Origin: Defluviicoccus sp046348835
GTDB lineage: Bacteria; Pseudomonadota; Alphaproteobacteria; Rhodospirillales; Defluviicoccaceae
Length of the DNA: 64,000 bases
Direction: 5' to 3'
Assembly: GCA_046348835.1 (NCBI GenBank)
Contig: JAXMDM010000003.1
Span: forward strand, 434,001 to 498,000
The notes beneath the pieces were generated by a model, which worked only from the letters and a program-made list of their open reading frames with translations, had not been told where the DNA came from and made no database searches. The translations under genes were made by a program, and so were the position numbers. Position 1 is the first letter of the stretch. The number at the start of each line of letters is the position of its first letter. Below, piece by piece: positions 8,631 through 17,904 of the stretch.

Positions 8631-8999
8631 GTGATCGCCAACAACACGAGACCCCGGATCAGCGGCGCCGAGGCGGCGAAACGCAACCGCGACAGCGTGG
8701 TGCGCGTCGGCCTGATGGTGGCGATTGCGCTGGCGCTGGCCCTGTCGGCACCGGCCGAACTGGTGGTGGCGGTATTCAGCGGGCTGATGTTTATCAGTGC
8801 CTGCATCGCCGGCGTCTTCGCCCTGTTCGCGCGCGAGGATCCCTTCGCCGCCCACTTCACCCGCTGGGACGAGACGGCGGTGCTTCTCGGCGTCAGCATC
8901 GCCGCCGGCATGATGGTGCGTCCCGATATGCTTGAGCGGGCGGCCGATCGTCAGGCGCGAACACCGGCGGCACTGGTGAGCGCGCCGATCCACCCCTGA
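8631..8999 (+). CDS. small membrane protein of unknown function
   Basis: This 122-residue protein has a basic N-terminus, two adjacent hydrophobic segments (about residues 27-45 and 46-66) and a third weaker one near residues 83-98 (VLLGVSIAAGMMV). I do not recognise the family. It starts at GTG 8631 and is divergent from coxG, so the 133 bases between them probably hold both promoters. No motif gives a function. It could be an accessory membrane protein of the neighbouring cox module, but the opposite strand argues against a shared transcript. Confidence 0.5.
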   Translation: MIANNTRPRISGAEAAKRNRDSVVRVGLMVAIALALALSAPAELVVAVFSGLMFISACIAGVFALFAREDPFAAHFTRWDETAVLLGVSIAAGMMVRPDMLERAADRQARTPAALVSAPIHP

Positions 9000-9136
9000 G
9001 CGCCGCCGGGGCGCACCATCGATTTTTGCGATTACAATAACTGATATTTTTCGAGTGAGACGGTTACGGAAACAACCTACATCAGCCATGAGCCCAAGCG
9101 GGCAGCCCCATTCACCCGAGAGAAAAGGAGCAAAAA

Positions 9137-9676
9137 ATGCTGACTGTCGGTGACACCTTTCCCGCCTTCAATCTTAAGGCGGTCGTTTCAACCGATCCGA
9201 AGAATGCATTCAAGGATATCTCGAACGACACGGATGCGGGGAAGTGGAAAATCGTCTTCTTCTGGCCGAAAGATTTCACCTTTGTCTGTCCGACCGAGAT
9301 CGCAGCATTCGGAAAAATGACCGACGACTTTGCTGATCGCGATGCAGTCGTTTATGGCGCCAGCACCGACAGCGAGTTCGTGCACCTGGCCTGGCGGCAG
9401 CATCACAGTGACCTGCACGACCTGCCGTTTCCCATGCTCGCCGACATCAAGCGCGAACTGAGCGCGGCGCTGGGCATCCTCGACAAGGCGGAAGGCGTCT
9501 GCCTGCGCGCCACGTTCGTTGTCGATCCGGACAACATCATCCGCTTCGTCGCGGTCAACGACCTCAGCGTCGGCCGCAATACCAACGAAGTGCTGCGGGT
9601 GCTGGATGCGTTGCAGACCGACGAGTTGTGCCCGTGCAACTGGCAGAAGGGCGAGGCGGTGCTCGAGGCGGCCTGA
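9137..9676 (+). CDS. ahpC: AhpC-type peroxiredoxin
   Basis: This thiol peroxidase reduces hydrogen peroxide and organic hydroperoxides in the cytoplasm. The 179-residue protein has the peroxidatic cysteine in TFVCPTE (Cys51) and a C-terminal pair in CPCNW (Cys165, Cys167) that can serve as the resolving cysteine. This is the AhpC form that pairs with AhpD rather than AhpF. AAAGGAG lies 7 bases before the ATG, and the 120 bases upstream are unusually AT-rich, fitting a strong or inducible promoter. A hairpin (9697-9718) follows the stop and ahpD lies 88 bases on. Confidence 0.94.
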   Translation: MLTVGDTFPAFNLKAVVSTDPKNAFKDISNDTDAGKWKIVFFWPKDFTFVCPTEIAAFGKMTDDFADRDAVVYGASTDSEFVHLAWRQHHSDLHDLPFPMLADIKRELSAALGILDKAEGVCLRATFVVDPDNIIRFVAVNDLSVGRNTNEVLRVLDALQTDELCPCNWQKGEAVLEAA

Positions 9677-9696
9677 TTTCGGGCGGGACGAGCGGG

Positions 9697-9718
9697 GGAC
9701 GGTCGGTGACGACCGTCC
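9697..9718 (+). terminator. hairpin between ahpC and ahpD
   Basis: A perfect 9-bp stem (GGACGGTCG / CGACCGTCC) closes a GTGA tetraloop 20 bases after the ahpC stop. No T-run follows, so it may be a weak terminator, an attenuator that lowers ahpD expression, or an RNA-stability element. Confidence 0.55.
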
Positions 9719-9764
9719 TATTCCCGCGGTGTCCCCCGGTACTATATTAGCTGAGGGAGATGAG

Positions 9765-10316
9765 ATGACTGTCGACGAGCTGAAAAACGCCCTGCCGGGC
9801 TACGCCAAGGATTTGAAGCTGAACCTGTCGTCCCTGATGCAGGAGGCCTCGCTCAGCGACCAGCAGCGCGGCGGCACGTTCGTCGCCTCGGCGATGGCGT
9901 CCGGCCATGCACCGACCATCGAGGCCATCGTCGCCACTTTTCAGCCGAAGCTGACCGCGGAGGCCTTCGAGGCCGCCCGTGCCGCAGCGGCGATCATGGC
10001 GATGAACAACGTCTACTACCGGTTCACCCACCTGGTATCGGCGACCGACTATCGTAACCTGCCGGCCCGTCTGCGCATGAACGTGATCGGCAACCCCGGG
10101 GTGGAGAAGGCCGATTTCGAGTTGTGGGCGCTGGCGGTGTCGGCCATCAACGGCTGCGGCGCCTGCGTCGATTCGCACGAGCGGGAACTGCGCAAGCATG
10201 GCGTCTCCGTCGAAGCAGTCCAGGCGGCGGTGCGCATCGCTGCCGTCGTCACCGCCGTCGCGTCCACCCTCGCCGGTGAGGCCGCGGTGGAAAAAGCGCG
10301 GGCATTGGCTGCCTGA
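9765..10316 (+). CDS. ahpD: alkyl hydroperoxide reductase AhpD
   Basis: AhpD is a CxxC disulfide reductase that recycles oxidised AhpC. The 183-residue protein has the catalytic CGAC (Cys131 and Cys134), with His138 and Glu119 at the expected proton-relay positions, within the carboxymuconolactone-decarboxylase fold. ATG 9765 follows GAGGGAGATGAG and gives the usual family length; the longer upstream reading lies inside ahpC. Pairing with ahpC is the actinobacterial/alphaproteobacterial arrangement that replaces AhpF. Confidence 0.94.
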   Translation: MTVDELKNALPGYAKDLKLNLSSLMQEASLSDQQRGGTFVASAMASGHAPTIEAIVATFQPKLTAEAFEAARAAAAIMAMNNVYYRFTHLVSATDYRNLPARLRMNVIGNPGVEKADFELWALAVSAINGCGACVDSHERELRKHGVSVEAVQAAVRIAAVVTAVASTLAGEAAVEKARALAA

Positions 10317-10361
10317 GCCGGGTCGGAAAGACGGGCCGGGTGGCCGAGGGAGCGGAGGTTT

Positions 10362-12284
<1,923 letters not shown>

Positions 12285-12313
12285 GGGAGCCCGAAGCGTC
12301 CGTCCGACGCGAG

Positions 12314-12337
12314 CCCCATGGGACGCCCCATGGGACG
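12314..12337. repeat. two tandem 12-bp units with palindromic centre
   Basis: CCCCATGGGACG occurs twice head to tail in the 144-bp gap between ftsH copy 1 and the cytochrome b gene. Each unit contains the palindrome CCCATGGG. This could be a regulatory site or simple slippage. No function is known to me. Confidence 0.6.
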
Positions 12338-12428
12338 GGGCGGGATGGTAACGGGGATGACGTCTCGGGTACCACCGCGGCGGCGGCACCGCGCCCGCGA
12401 CACCCGCGAGGGGGGAGGCTGATCGAAC

Positions 12429-13136
12429 ATGGATAGTCCGTCACCGCGCCCGCCCGGGGACACGGCAGCACCGTCACGGACGGTCCGCGTCTGGGACCTG
12501 CCGACGCGGGCGTTCCACTGGCTCCTCGTCGTCCTCGTCGTCGTCAACATCTACACCGGGAACGTGGGCGGCGTCGCCAACATGGAATGGCATATGCTTT
12601 CGGGCTATGCGATTCTGACGCTGGTTCTGTTCCGGCTGGCATGGGGCCTGGTTGGCAGCCGCCATTCCCGGTTTGCCAGCTTCATCCGCGGGCCGCTGGC
12701 GGCGTTAGCGTATCTCCGCAGCCTCGGGTCGAAGGCCTACATCGGGAGCATCGGCCATAATCCGCTGGGTGGCTGGTCGGTGGCGGCGATGCTCACCAGC
12801 CTGCTGATCCAGGCGGGCACCGGGCTGTTCGCCGACGACGATATTCTGACCGAAGGTCCGCTGGCGAGGAGCGTGTCGAAAGCCACCCGGCGGCTCCTCA
12901 CCGGCATTCACGACATCAACGCCAACGTCCTTTACGTGCTGATCGGGCTGCACCTGGCGGCGGTCAGCTATTATCTCCTCGTCCGCCGGGACAACCTGGT
13001 CCTGCCCATGCTGACCGGCCGCAAACAGGTGCAGGAAGGGAGCGCCGTACGAAACGAACCCTTCGTCAGCCCATGGCTGGCGATGCTGCTGGTGGGGTTG
13101 GCCGGCGCCCTGGTGTGGTGGCTGGTCGATCGCTGA
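12429..13136 (+). CDS. cytochrome b561-type membrane protein
   Basis: This 235-residue integral membrane protein belongs to the prokaryotic b561/Ni-hydrogenase cytochrome b family, which binds two b hemes and moves electrons across or within the membrane. The opening VWDLPTRAFHW with its heme-ligand histidine is typical. Further candidate ligands are in EWHMLSG, GIHDINAN and GLHLAAV. Four to five hydrophobic helices are visible. It is convergent with a cytochrome c' gene (13193-13645), a common partner of this family, suggesting a small b-c electron-transfer pair. Physiological donor and acceptor are unknown. Confidence 0.88.
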   Translation: MDSPSPRPPGDTAAPSRTVRVWDLPTRAFHWLLVVLVVVNIYTGNVGGVANMEWHMLSGYAILTLVLFRLAWGLVGSRHSRFASFIRGPLAALAYLRSLGSKAYIGSIGHNPLGGWSVAAMLTSLLIQAGTGLFADDDILTEGPLARSVSKATRRLLTGIHDINANVLYVLIGLHLAAVSYYLLVRRDNLVLPMLTGRKQVQEGSAVRNEPFVSPWLAMLLVGLAGALVWWLVDR

Positions 13137-13155
13137 CGGCGGCAGCGCGATCGCC

Positions 13156-13197
13156 CCTGACCCCGACCTCTCGCCGCCGTCGCCGCCTGGGGTCAGG
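13156..13197. terminator. inverted repeat between convergent cytochrome genes
   Basis: CCTGACCCC (13156-13164) pairs with GGGGTCAGG (13189-13197), and the 3' arm overlaps the cytochrome c' stop. The position between convergent genes suggests a bidirectional terminator, but the 24-base loop is long and there is no T-run. Confidence 0.4.
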
Positions 13198-13645
13198 ACT
13201 TCTTGCGGAAGTCGTCGTGGCAGTTCTTGCAGGTCTTGACCAACTGTTCGAACGGGGGCGCCATTTCCTTGGGCGTCCCCCCGGCCTGCTTCACCAATTC
13301 CGCCACCGCCGCCTCGAAGTTGGTTCGCGCCTTCTCGAATTGTGCCGGCTTCTCCCAGATCGCCGGCAGGGCGTCGGTGTCATCGCCGGATCCGGCGGGG
13401 AAGATGTGCTGAACCATCTTCGACAGGGCCTCGAGGCCCAGGACGTGCGCCTTGGCATCCTCGGTGAAGGGGACCTTGCCACCGATGATCTTGGCCAGGG
13501 CGCCGGTGTGGCCGCCGATCGATTCCATGACGTTTTCCCGGTATTCGCCGATCGGTTCCTTGGCCACGGCTGGGGCGACGATCACCACCGTGGCGACGAG
13601 GGCCTGGACAGCGAGGACGCGGGTGCGACGAGACAGCGAAGCCAT
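13193..13645 (-). CDS. cytochrome c' (periplasmic)
   Basis: This 150-residue protein has a signal peptide (about residues 1-28, ending APAVA), a helical body and a C-terminal heme-attachment motif CKNCH, the hallmark of class II cytochromes c'. These bind NO or CO and may protect against nitrosative stress. I chose ATG 13645 because GGAGA lies 8 bases upstream and because it starts a standard signal peptide; upstream ATGs at 13660 and 13666 would add a few residues. It is convergent with the cytochrome b561 gene. The family assignment is firm; the biological role is inferred. Confidence 0.9.
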   Translation of the reverse strand: MASLSRRTRVLAVQALVATVVIVAPAVAKEPIGEYRENVMESIGGHTGALAKIIGGKVPFTEDAKAHVLGLEALSKMVQHIFPAGSGDDTDALPAIWEKPAQFEKARTNFEAAVAELVKQAGGTPKEMAPPFEQLVKTCKNCHDDFRKKS

Positions 13646-13787
13646 GCGGCGGATCTCCATTCCCATAAAACCCATATCTCCAGCCCTTTTGGTAATAGAG
13701 GGGCGGATGCGCGATCGGCAAGTCCAGAACGCGTGAACGGGCGGCAAGCGATGACCGCGGCCGAGCCAAGCCTGCGGGCGATGCTCA

Positions 13788-13829
13788 GCGTATGGATCCG
13801 GGCGTATGGATCTGGGCGTATGGATCTGG
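13788..13829. repeat. three tandem 14-bp repeats
   Basis: GCGTATGGATCYGG is repeated three times head to tail (13788-13801, 13802-13815, 13816-13829). The last two copies are identical and the first differs by one base. The array lies about 65 bases before the LOG-family gene, in the divergent promoter region it shares with the cytochrome c' gene, so it could be a multi-site operator or a slippage tract. Confidence 0.85.
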
Positions 13830-13894
13830 CGACGGATGCCGTATTCTGCTCACGGCGGTAACCGCATATGAGGTCCACAGCTCCAAGAGGTGAG

Positions 13895-14485
13895 ATGAGA
13901 ATGACCGAAATCCGCTCCGTATGCGTGCTCTGCGGGTCCCGTGAGGGAAACGATCCGGCCTATCGCGACGCGGCGATTCGATTGGGTACGTTGCTGGCGC
14001 GGCGGGACATCCGCCTCGTCTACGGTGGCGGTTCGATCGGCCTGATGGGGGTGATCGCCGACGCGGTTCTCGCCGCCGGCGGCGAGGCCATCGGGGTGAT
14101 CCCCGATTTTCTCGTTCGCTACGAGGTGGGCCATCGGCGCCTGACCGAACTGGTCATCACCGGCAGCATGCATGACCGCAAGCGGCAGATGTTCGCCATG
14201 GCGGACGCGTTCGTGGTGCTGCCGGGCGGTCTCGGCACCCTCGACGAGACCTTCGAGATCGTCACCTGGAAGCAGATCCGTCTGCACGATTCGCCGGTGG
14301 TGGTCCTCGACGTGGGGGGATACTGGGCGCCGCTGCGGGCGCTGATCGAGGCGACCATCGCCGCCGGTTTCGCCCACGCCAGCGCCGTCGATCTGGTTTC
14401 CTTCGTCCGGACCCCCGACGAGGTCCTGCACGTGCTGGCGGGGGCACCGACGCCAAAGGCACAGGTGGTCACCAGCCATCTGTAG
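13895..14485 (+). CDS. LOG family phosphoribohydrolase-like protein
   Basis: This is a TIGR00730/LOG-type protein of 196 residues with the signature PGGLGTLDE and the nucleotide-binding GGGSIGLMG. Family members remove ribose 5-phosphate from nucleotide monophosphates, including cytokinin precursors, though in bacteria many act on AMP or other nucleotides. ATG 13895 has AAGAGG just upstream; ATG 13901 two codons later is equally possible. The gene stands alone, with three tandem 14-bp repeats in its upstream region. Confidence 0.88.
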   Translation: MRMTEIRSVCVLCGSREGNDPAYRDAAIRLGTLLARRDIRLVYGGGSIGLMGVIADAVLAAGGEAIGVIPDFLVRYEVGHRRLTELVITGSMHDRKRQMFAMADAFVVLPGGLGTLDETFEIVTWKQIRLHDSPVVVLDVGGYWAPLRALIEATIAAGFAHASAVDLVSFVRTPDEVLHVLAGAPTPKAQVVTSHL

Positions 14486-14559
14486 CCTGTAGCCCTGCGG
14501 CTGCGGCGGCGACCAATCCCCATAGCGGCGCCGCGGCGGCGTCTGGTATCGTCACGACC

Positions 14560-15861
14560 GTGTTCGAGATCATCGTTATCCTGATTCTGGTTCTCCTCAA
14601 CGGCTTTTTCGCCTTGTCGGAGATCGCCATCGTATCGGCCCGGCGGCCGCGCCTGAGGCAGTTGGCCGAGGAGGGGGTGAAGGGGGCGAAATCCGCCGCT
14701 CGTCTGGTCGAGGATCCCGGCGACTTTCTGGCGACGGTTCAGGTGGGCATAACCCTCATCGGCATCATGGCCGGCGCCTATGGCGGCGCCACCCTCACCG
14801 AGGGGCTCCGCGATCGGCTGGCGACGCTGCCCTACATCGGCCCGTTCGCCGGGCCGGCCGCCTTCGCCATCGTCGTGGCGGGCGTCACCTACGTTTCGCT
14901 GATCTTGGGCGAACTGGTGCCGAAGCGGATCGCCCTCAACAATGCCGAACGCCTGGCGGCAGCGGTCGCCTGGCCGATGGTGGTAATGGCCAGGATTGCG
15001 ACGCCGGCGGTCTGGTTCCTGCGCATCTCGACCAATGGCATCTTGAGGCTGCTTGGCCTGCCCACCCAGCGGCAGATGACGGTGACCGCCGAAGAGGTCA
15101 AGTCGATGATCGACGAGGGGACCGAGGCGGGTGTCTTCGTCGATGCCGAGCGCGACATGATCGACGGCGTGATGCGGCTGGCCGAGCGCCCGGTGCGGTC
15201 GATCATGACCCCGCGGGTGGAGGTGGTCTGGCTCGATGCGTCCATGAGCCCCGAGGAGTTGCGCACCCGGGTGGAGGAAAGCGGCCACACCCGATTTCCC
15301 GTCAGCCTCGGCCACAGCATCGATACCCTGGAGGGGGTGGTCCATACCAAGGACATTCTCGACCACCTGCTGCGGGGAAAGCCCCTCGATCTGGTCGAGG
15401 TGATGGAAAAGCCCGTCTCCGTCCACGAGGCGACGCCGGTGCTGCGGCTGATCGAGCTCTTTCGCACCTCGCCCCTTCATCTGGCCTTCGTCGTCGACGA
15501 GTACGGATCGATCCAGGGCATCGTCACCGCCGCCGACGTGCTGGCCGCCATCGCCGGCGAGTTCGCCGAAGCCTCGACCATCGACGACGGGCCCCGGGTG
15601 GTGCGCCGGGAAGACGGGTCCTGGTTGCTGGACGGCATGGTCGGCATCGAGGAAGTCCAGCGCCTGCTGGGGTGTCCCGCCATGCGCGACGAGGGTGACG
15701 ACTTTCACACCATCGCCGGTTTCGTCCTCTACCGGCTGGGCCATGTGCCGCGTACGGGCGAGCATTTCCCATGGCGCGACCTGCGCTTCGAGGTGGTGGA
15801 TATGGACGGCCGCCGCATCGACAAGATCCTGGTGTCGGAGGCATCGCCCCCCGCAAGCTAA
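14560..15861 (+). CDS. HlyC/CorC (CNNM) family transporter with CBS domains
   Basis: This 433-residue membrane protein has a DUF21 domain with about four hydrophobic segments (residues 1-150, ending near LVPKRIAL), a CBS pair (about 205-330; SIMTPRVEVVWLD, FVVDEYGSIQGIVT) and a C-terminal CorC_HlyC domain (about 345-430). Such proteins are associated with magnesium, cobalt or sodium-coupled ion efflux, and some are called hemolysins by tradition. The start is GTG 14560, directly at the first membrane segment. It is probably a single-gene unit, as icd follows after 196 bases. Confidence 0.9.
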   Translation: MFEIIVILILVLLNGFFALSEIAIVSARRPRLRQLAEEGVKGAKSAARLVEDPGDFLATVQVGITLIGIMAGAYGGATLTEGLRDRLATLPYIGPFAGPAAFAIVVAGVTYVSLILGELVPKRIALNNAERLAAAVAWPMVVMARIATPAVWFLRISTNGILRLLGLPTQRQMTVTAEEVKSMIDEGTEAGVFVDAERDMIDGVMRLAERPVRSIMTPRVEVVWLDASMSPEELRTRVEESGHTRFPVSLGHSIDTLEGVVHTKDILDHLLRGKPLDLVEVMEKPVSVHEATPVLRLIELFRTSPLHLAFVVDEYGSIQGIVTAADVLAAIAGEFAEASTIDDGPRVVRREDGSWLLDGMVGIEEVQRLLGCPAMRDEGDDFHTIAGFVLYRLGHVPRTGEHFPWRDLRFEVVDMDGRRIDKILVSEASPPAS

Positions 15862-16057
15862 CCGAGATCGAGCCCTCGCCGCCGTTTCTTCACTGACCCC
15901 CTCGGGGGTGCTGCCGGCCTCGGCACGTCCGGCGGTGTCGCTCGGCTTGCCAAGAGGGCCGGCAACGCTTTAGGGTCCGCCGCCGGTGGTTCGCCGCGGC
16001 CGGACCGGGGAAGCGGCGCACCCACGACGGCGCGATTGCTCTGAGGAGGCTTGCGGG

Positions 16058-17272
16058 ATGAAAAAGATCAAGGTGGCCCGGCCCGTCGTCGATCTCGACG
16101 GCGACGAGATGACGCGGATTATCTGGGCGAAGATCAAGGAACGGCTCATTCTGCCGTACCTCGACATCGACCTCGATTACTACGACCTCGGCATCGAGCA
16201 TCGCGACGCCACCAACGACCAGGTCACCATCGACGCCGCCAATGCCATTCGCAAGCACGGGGTCGGCGTCAAGTGCGCGACGATCACCCCCGACGAGGCA
16301 CGGGTCGAAGAGTTCAAGCTGAAGAAGATGTGGAAGTCCCCGAACGGGACGATCCGCAACATCCTGGGCGGCACCGTCTTCCGTCAGCCGATCATCTGCC
16401 GAAACGTGCCGCGCCTGGTCCCCGGCTGGACCAAGCCGATCGTCATCGGCCGTCATGCGTTCGGCGACCAGTATCGGGCGACCGATTTCGTCACCCCGGG
16501 GAAGGGAAAGCTGACCATCCGCTTCGAGCCCGACGACGGCGGCGCCCCCATCGAGCACGAGGTTTTCGATTTCCCCGGCTCCGGCGTCGCCATGGCTATG
16601 TACAACCTCGACGACTCGATCCGCGGGTTTGCCCGGGCCTGCCTCAATTACGGCCTCGACCTCGGCTGGAGCGTCTACCTCTCCACCAAGAACACCATCC
16701 TCAAGGCCTACGATGGTCGCTTCAAGGATCTGTTCGCCGAGATTTACGAGGCGGAGTTCAAGGACCGCTTCGCCGCCAAGGGGATCACCTATGAGCACCG
16801 GCTGATCGACGACATGGTGGCGGCGGCGCTGAAGTGGGAGGGCGGCTTCGTCTGGGCTTGCAAGAATTACGACGGCGACGTCCAGTCGGACACGGTCGCC
16901 CAGGGCTTCGGCTCGCTCGGGCTGATGACCTCGGTGCTGCTGACCCCGGACGGCAAGACGGTCGAGGCGGAGGCGGCCCATGGCACGGTCACCCGCCATT
17001 ACCGGGAGCATCAGAAGGGCCGGGAGACGTCGACCAACCCCATCGCCTCGATCTTCGCCTGGACCCGCGGCCTGCATTACCGTGGCCTGTTCGACGATAC
17101 CCCGGATGTGGTCGGGTTCGCCGCCGCGCTGGAGGATGTGTGCGTGGAGACGGTCGAAAGCGGGTTCATGACCAAGGACCTGGCCATCCTCATCGGTCCC
17201 GACCAGCCGTGGATGACGACCCAGAAGTTCCTCGAAAAGCTGGATCAGAACCTACAGGCGAAAATGGCGTAG
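16058..17272 (+). CDS. icd: NADP-dependent isocitrate dehydrogenase
   Basis: This enzyme oxidatively decarboxylates isocitrate to 2-oxoglutarate in the TCA cycle. The 404-residue protein is of the homodimeric type related to eukaryotic IDH1/2: it opens with KVARPVVDLDGDEMTR, has GTVFRQPI and TKPIVIGRHAFGDQY in the substrate region, and contains the metal-binding aspartates in YDGDVQSDTVAQGFGSLG. AGGAGG lies 8 bases before the ATG. A hairpin just after the stop (17279-17307) probably ends transcription. The length matches the family. Confidence 0.97.
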   Translation: MKKIKVARPVVDLDGDEMTRIIWAKIKERLILPYLDIDLDYYDLGIEHRDATNDQVTIDAANAIRKHGVGVKCATITPDEARVEEFKLKKMWKSPNGTIRNILGGTVFRQPIICRNVPRLVPGWTKPIVIGRHAFGDQYRATDFVTPGKGKLTIRFEPDDGGAPIEHEVFDFPGSGVAMAMYNLDDSIRGFARACLNYGLDLGWSVYLSTKNTILKAYDGRFKDLFAEIYEAEFKDRFAAKGITYEHRLIDDMVAAALKWEGGFVWACKNYDGDVQSDTVAQGFGSLGLMTSVLLTPDGKTVEAEAAHGTVTRHYREHQKGRETSTNPIASIFAWTRGLHYRGLFDDTPDVVGFAAALEDVCVETVESGFMTKDLAILIGPDQPWMTTQKFLEKLDQNLQAKMA

Positions 17273-17278
17273 GCTCGG

Positions 17279-17307
17279 AAACGCCGCGATTTACTGTCGT
17301 GGCGTTT
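17279..17307 (+). terminator. hairpin after icd
   Basis: AAACGCCGCGA (17279-17289) pairs with TCGTGGCGTTT (17297-17307), with one G-T wobble and a 7-base loop, 6 bases after the icd stop. There is no long T-run, so it is probably a weak or Rho-assisted terminator. Confidence 0.55.
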
Positions 17308-17516
17308 GCCTTCCTGCAGACCAGCGGCAGGGCCGTCGATCTTGGCCCGGGAAGTCGCGCATGGCTCGCAGGAGGCTTGCGGGGGCCCACTTCCGATGAT
17401 AAAGAGGCCTGAGGGAGCTAGCGCACGGGAGCAGAACAAGATCAAGCGCTTCTGATACAATGACGGAGCGCTGGTCTTAAACTGCACACCTGTGCTGCAT
17501 GATACGGGAGAGCGCG

Positions 17517-17852
17517 ATGGAGACTGGCCTTATCCCCGATAGTGTATTTGGCGCTGTCCTATTAAGCGTTATCGATTTCTTCCTCAGTTTTGTTGTTATT
17601 TCCTTCATTGGCGTTGTCCTCTCTGCCTTCCCCTTGTTTAACCGCCTGGCGGTCCCGAAGACGTCGGTGCCGGTGGTCTTCTCCGTCATTCCGGAGCGGG
17701 ATCAAGCCGCCGAGCATGCCGCGGTGATCGCCGCCGCCGTCTATCATGTGCTGGGCGGCAAGCGGATCGTGCATATCGGGCAGGTGCGAGGCGGCGGCTG
17801 GGCGGCACAGATCCGGAGCCGTCTCCATACCAGCCATATGCCGCACAAGTAG
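17517..17852 (+). CDS. OadG-like gamma subunit of a sodium-pumping decarboxylase
   Basis: This 111-residue protein has one N-terminal membrane helix (about residues 12-36; VLLSVIDFFLSFVVISFIGVV) and a soluble tail with EHAAVIAAAVYHVLGG and the C-terminal W-A-x-x-x-R-S-R-L-H-T-S-H motif typical of OadG/MmdD-type subunits. These tether the carboxyltransferase alpha subunit to the beta sodium pump. ATG 17517 follows GGGAG at good spacing. The oadB-like gene is 52 bases downstream, but no alpha subunit with a biotin domain is nearby. The DNA is more AT-rich than its neighbours. Confidence 0.78.
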   Translation: METGLIPDSVFGAVLLSVIDFFLSFVVISFIGVVLSAFPLFNRLAVPKTSVPVVFSVIPERDQAAEHAAVIAAAVYHVLGGKRIVHIGQVRGGGWAAQIRSRLHTSHMPHK

Positions 17853-17904
17853 AACACCGTAATAATAACGGCCTTTATCCGGCCCTTAGCGCGAGGATCG
17901 TTCG

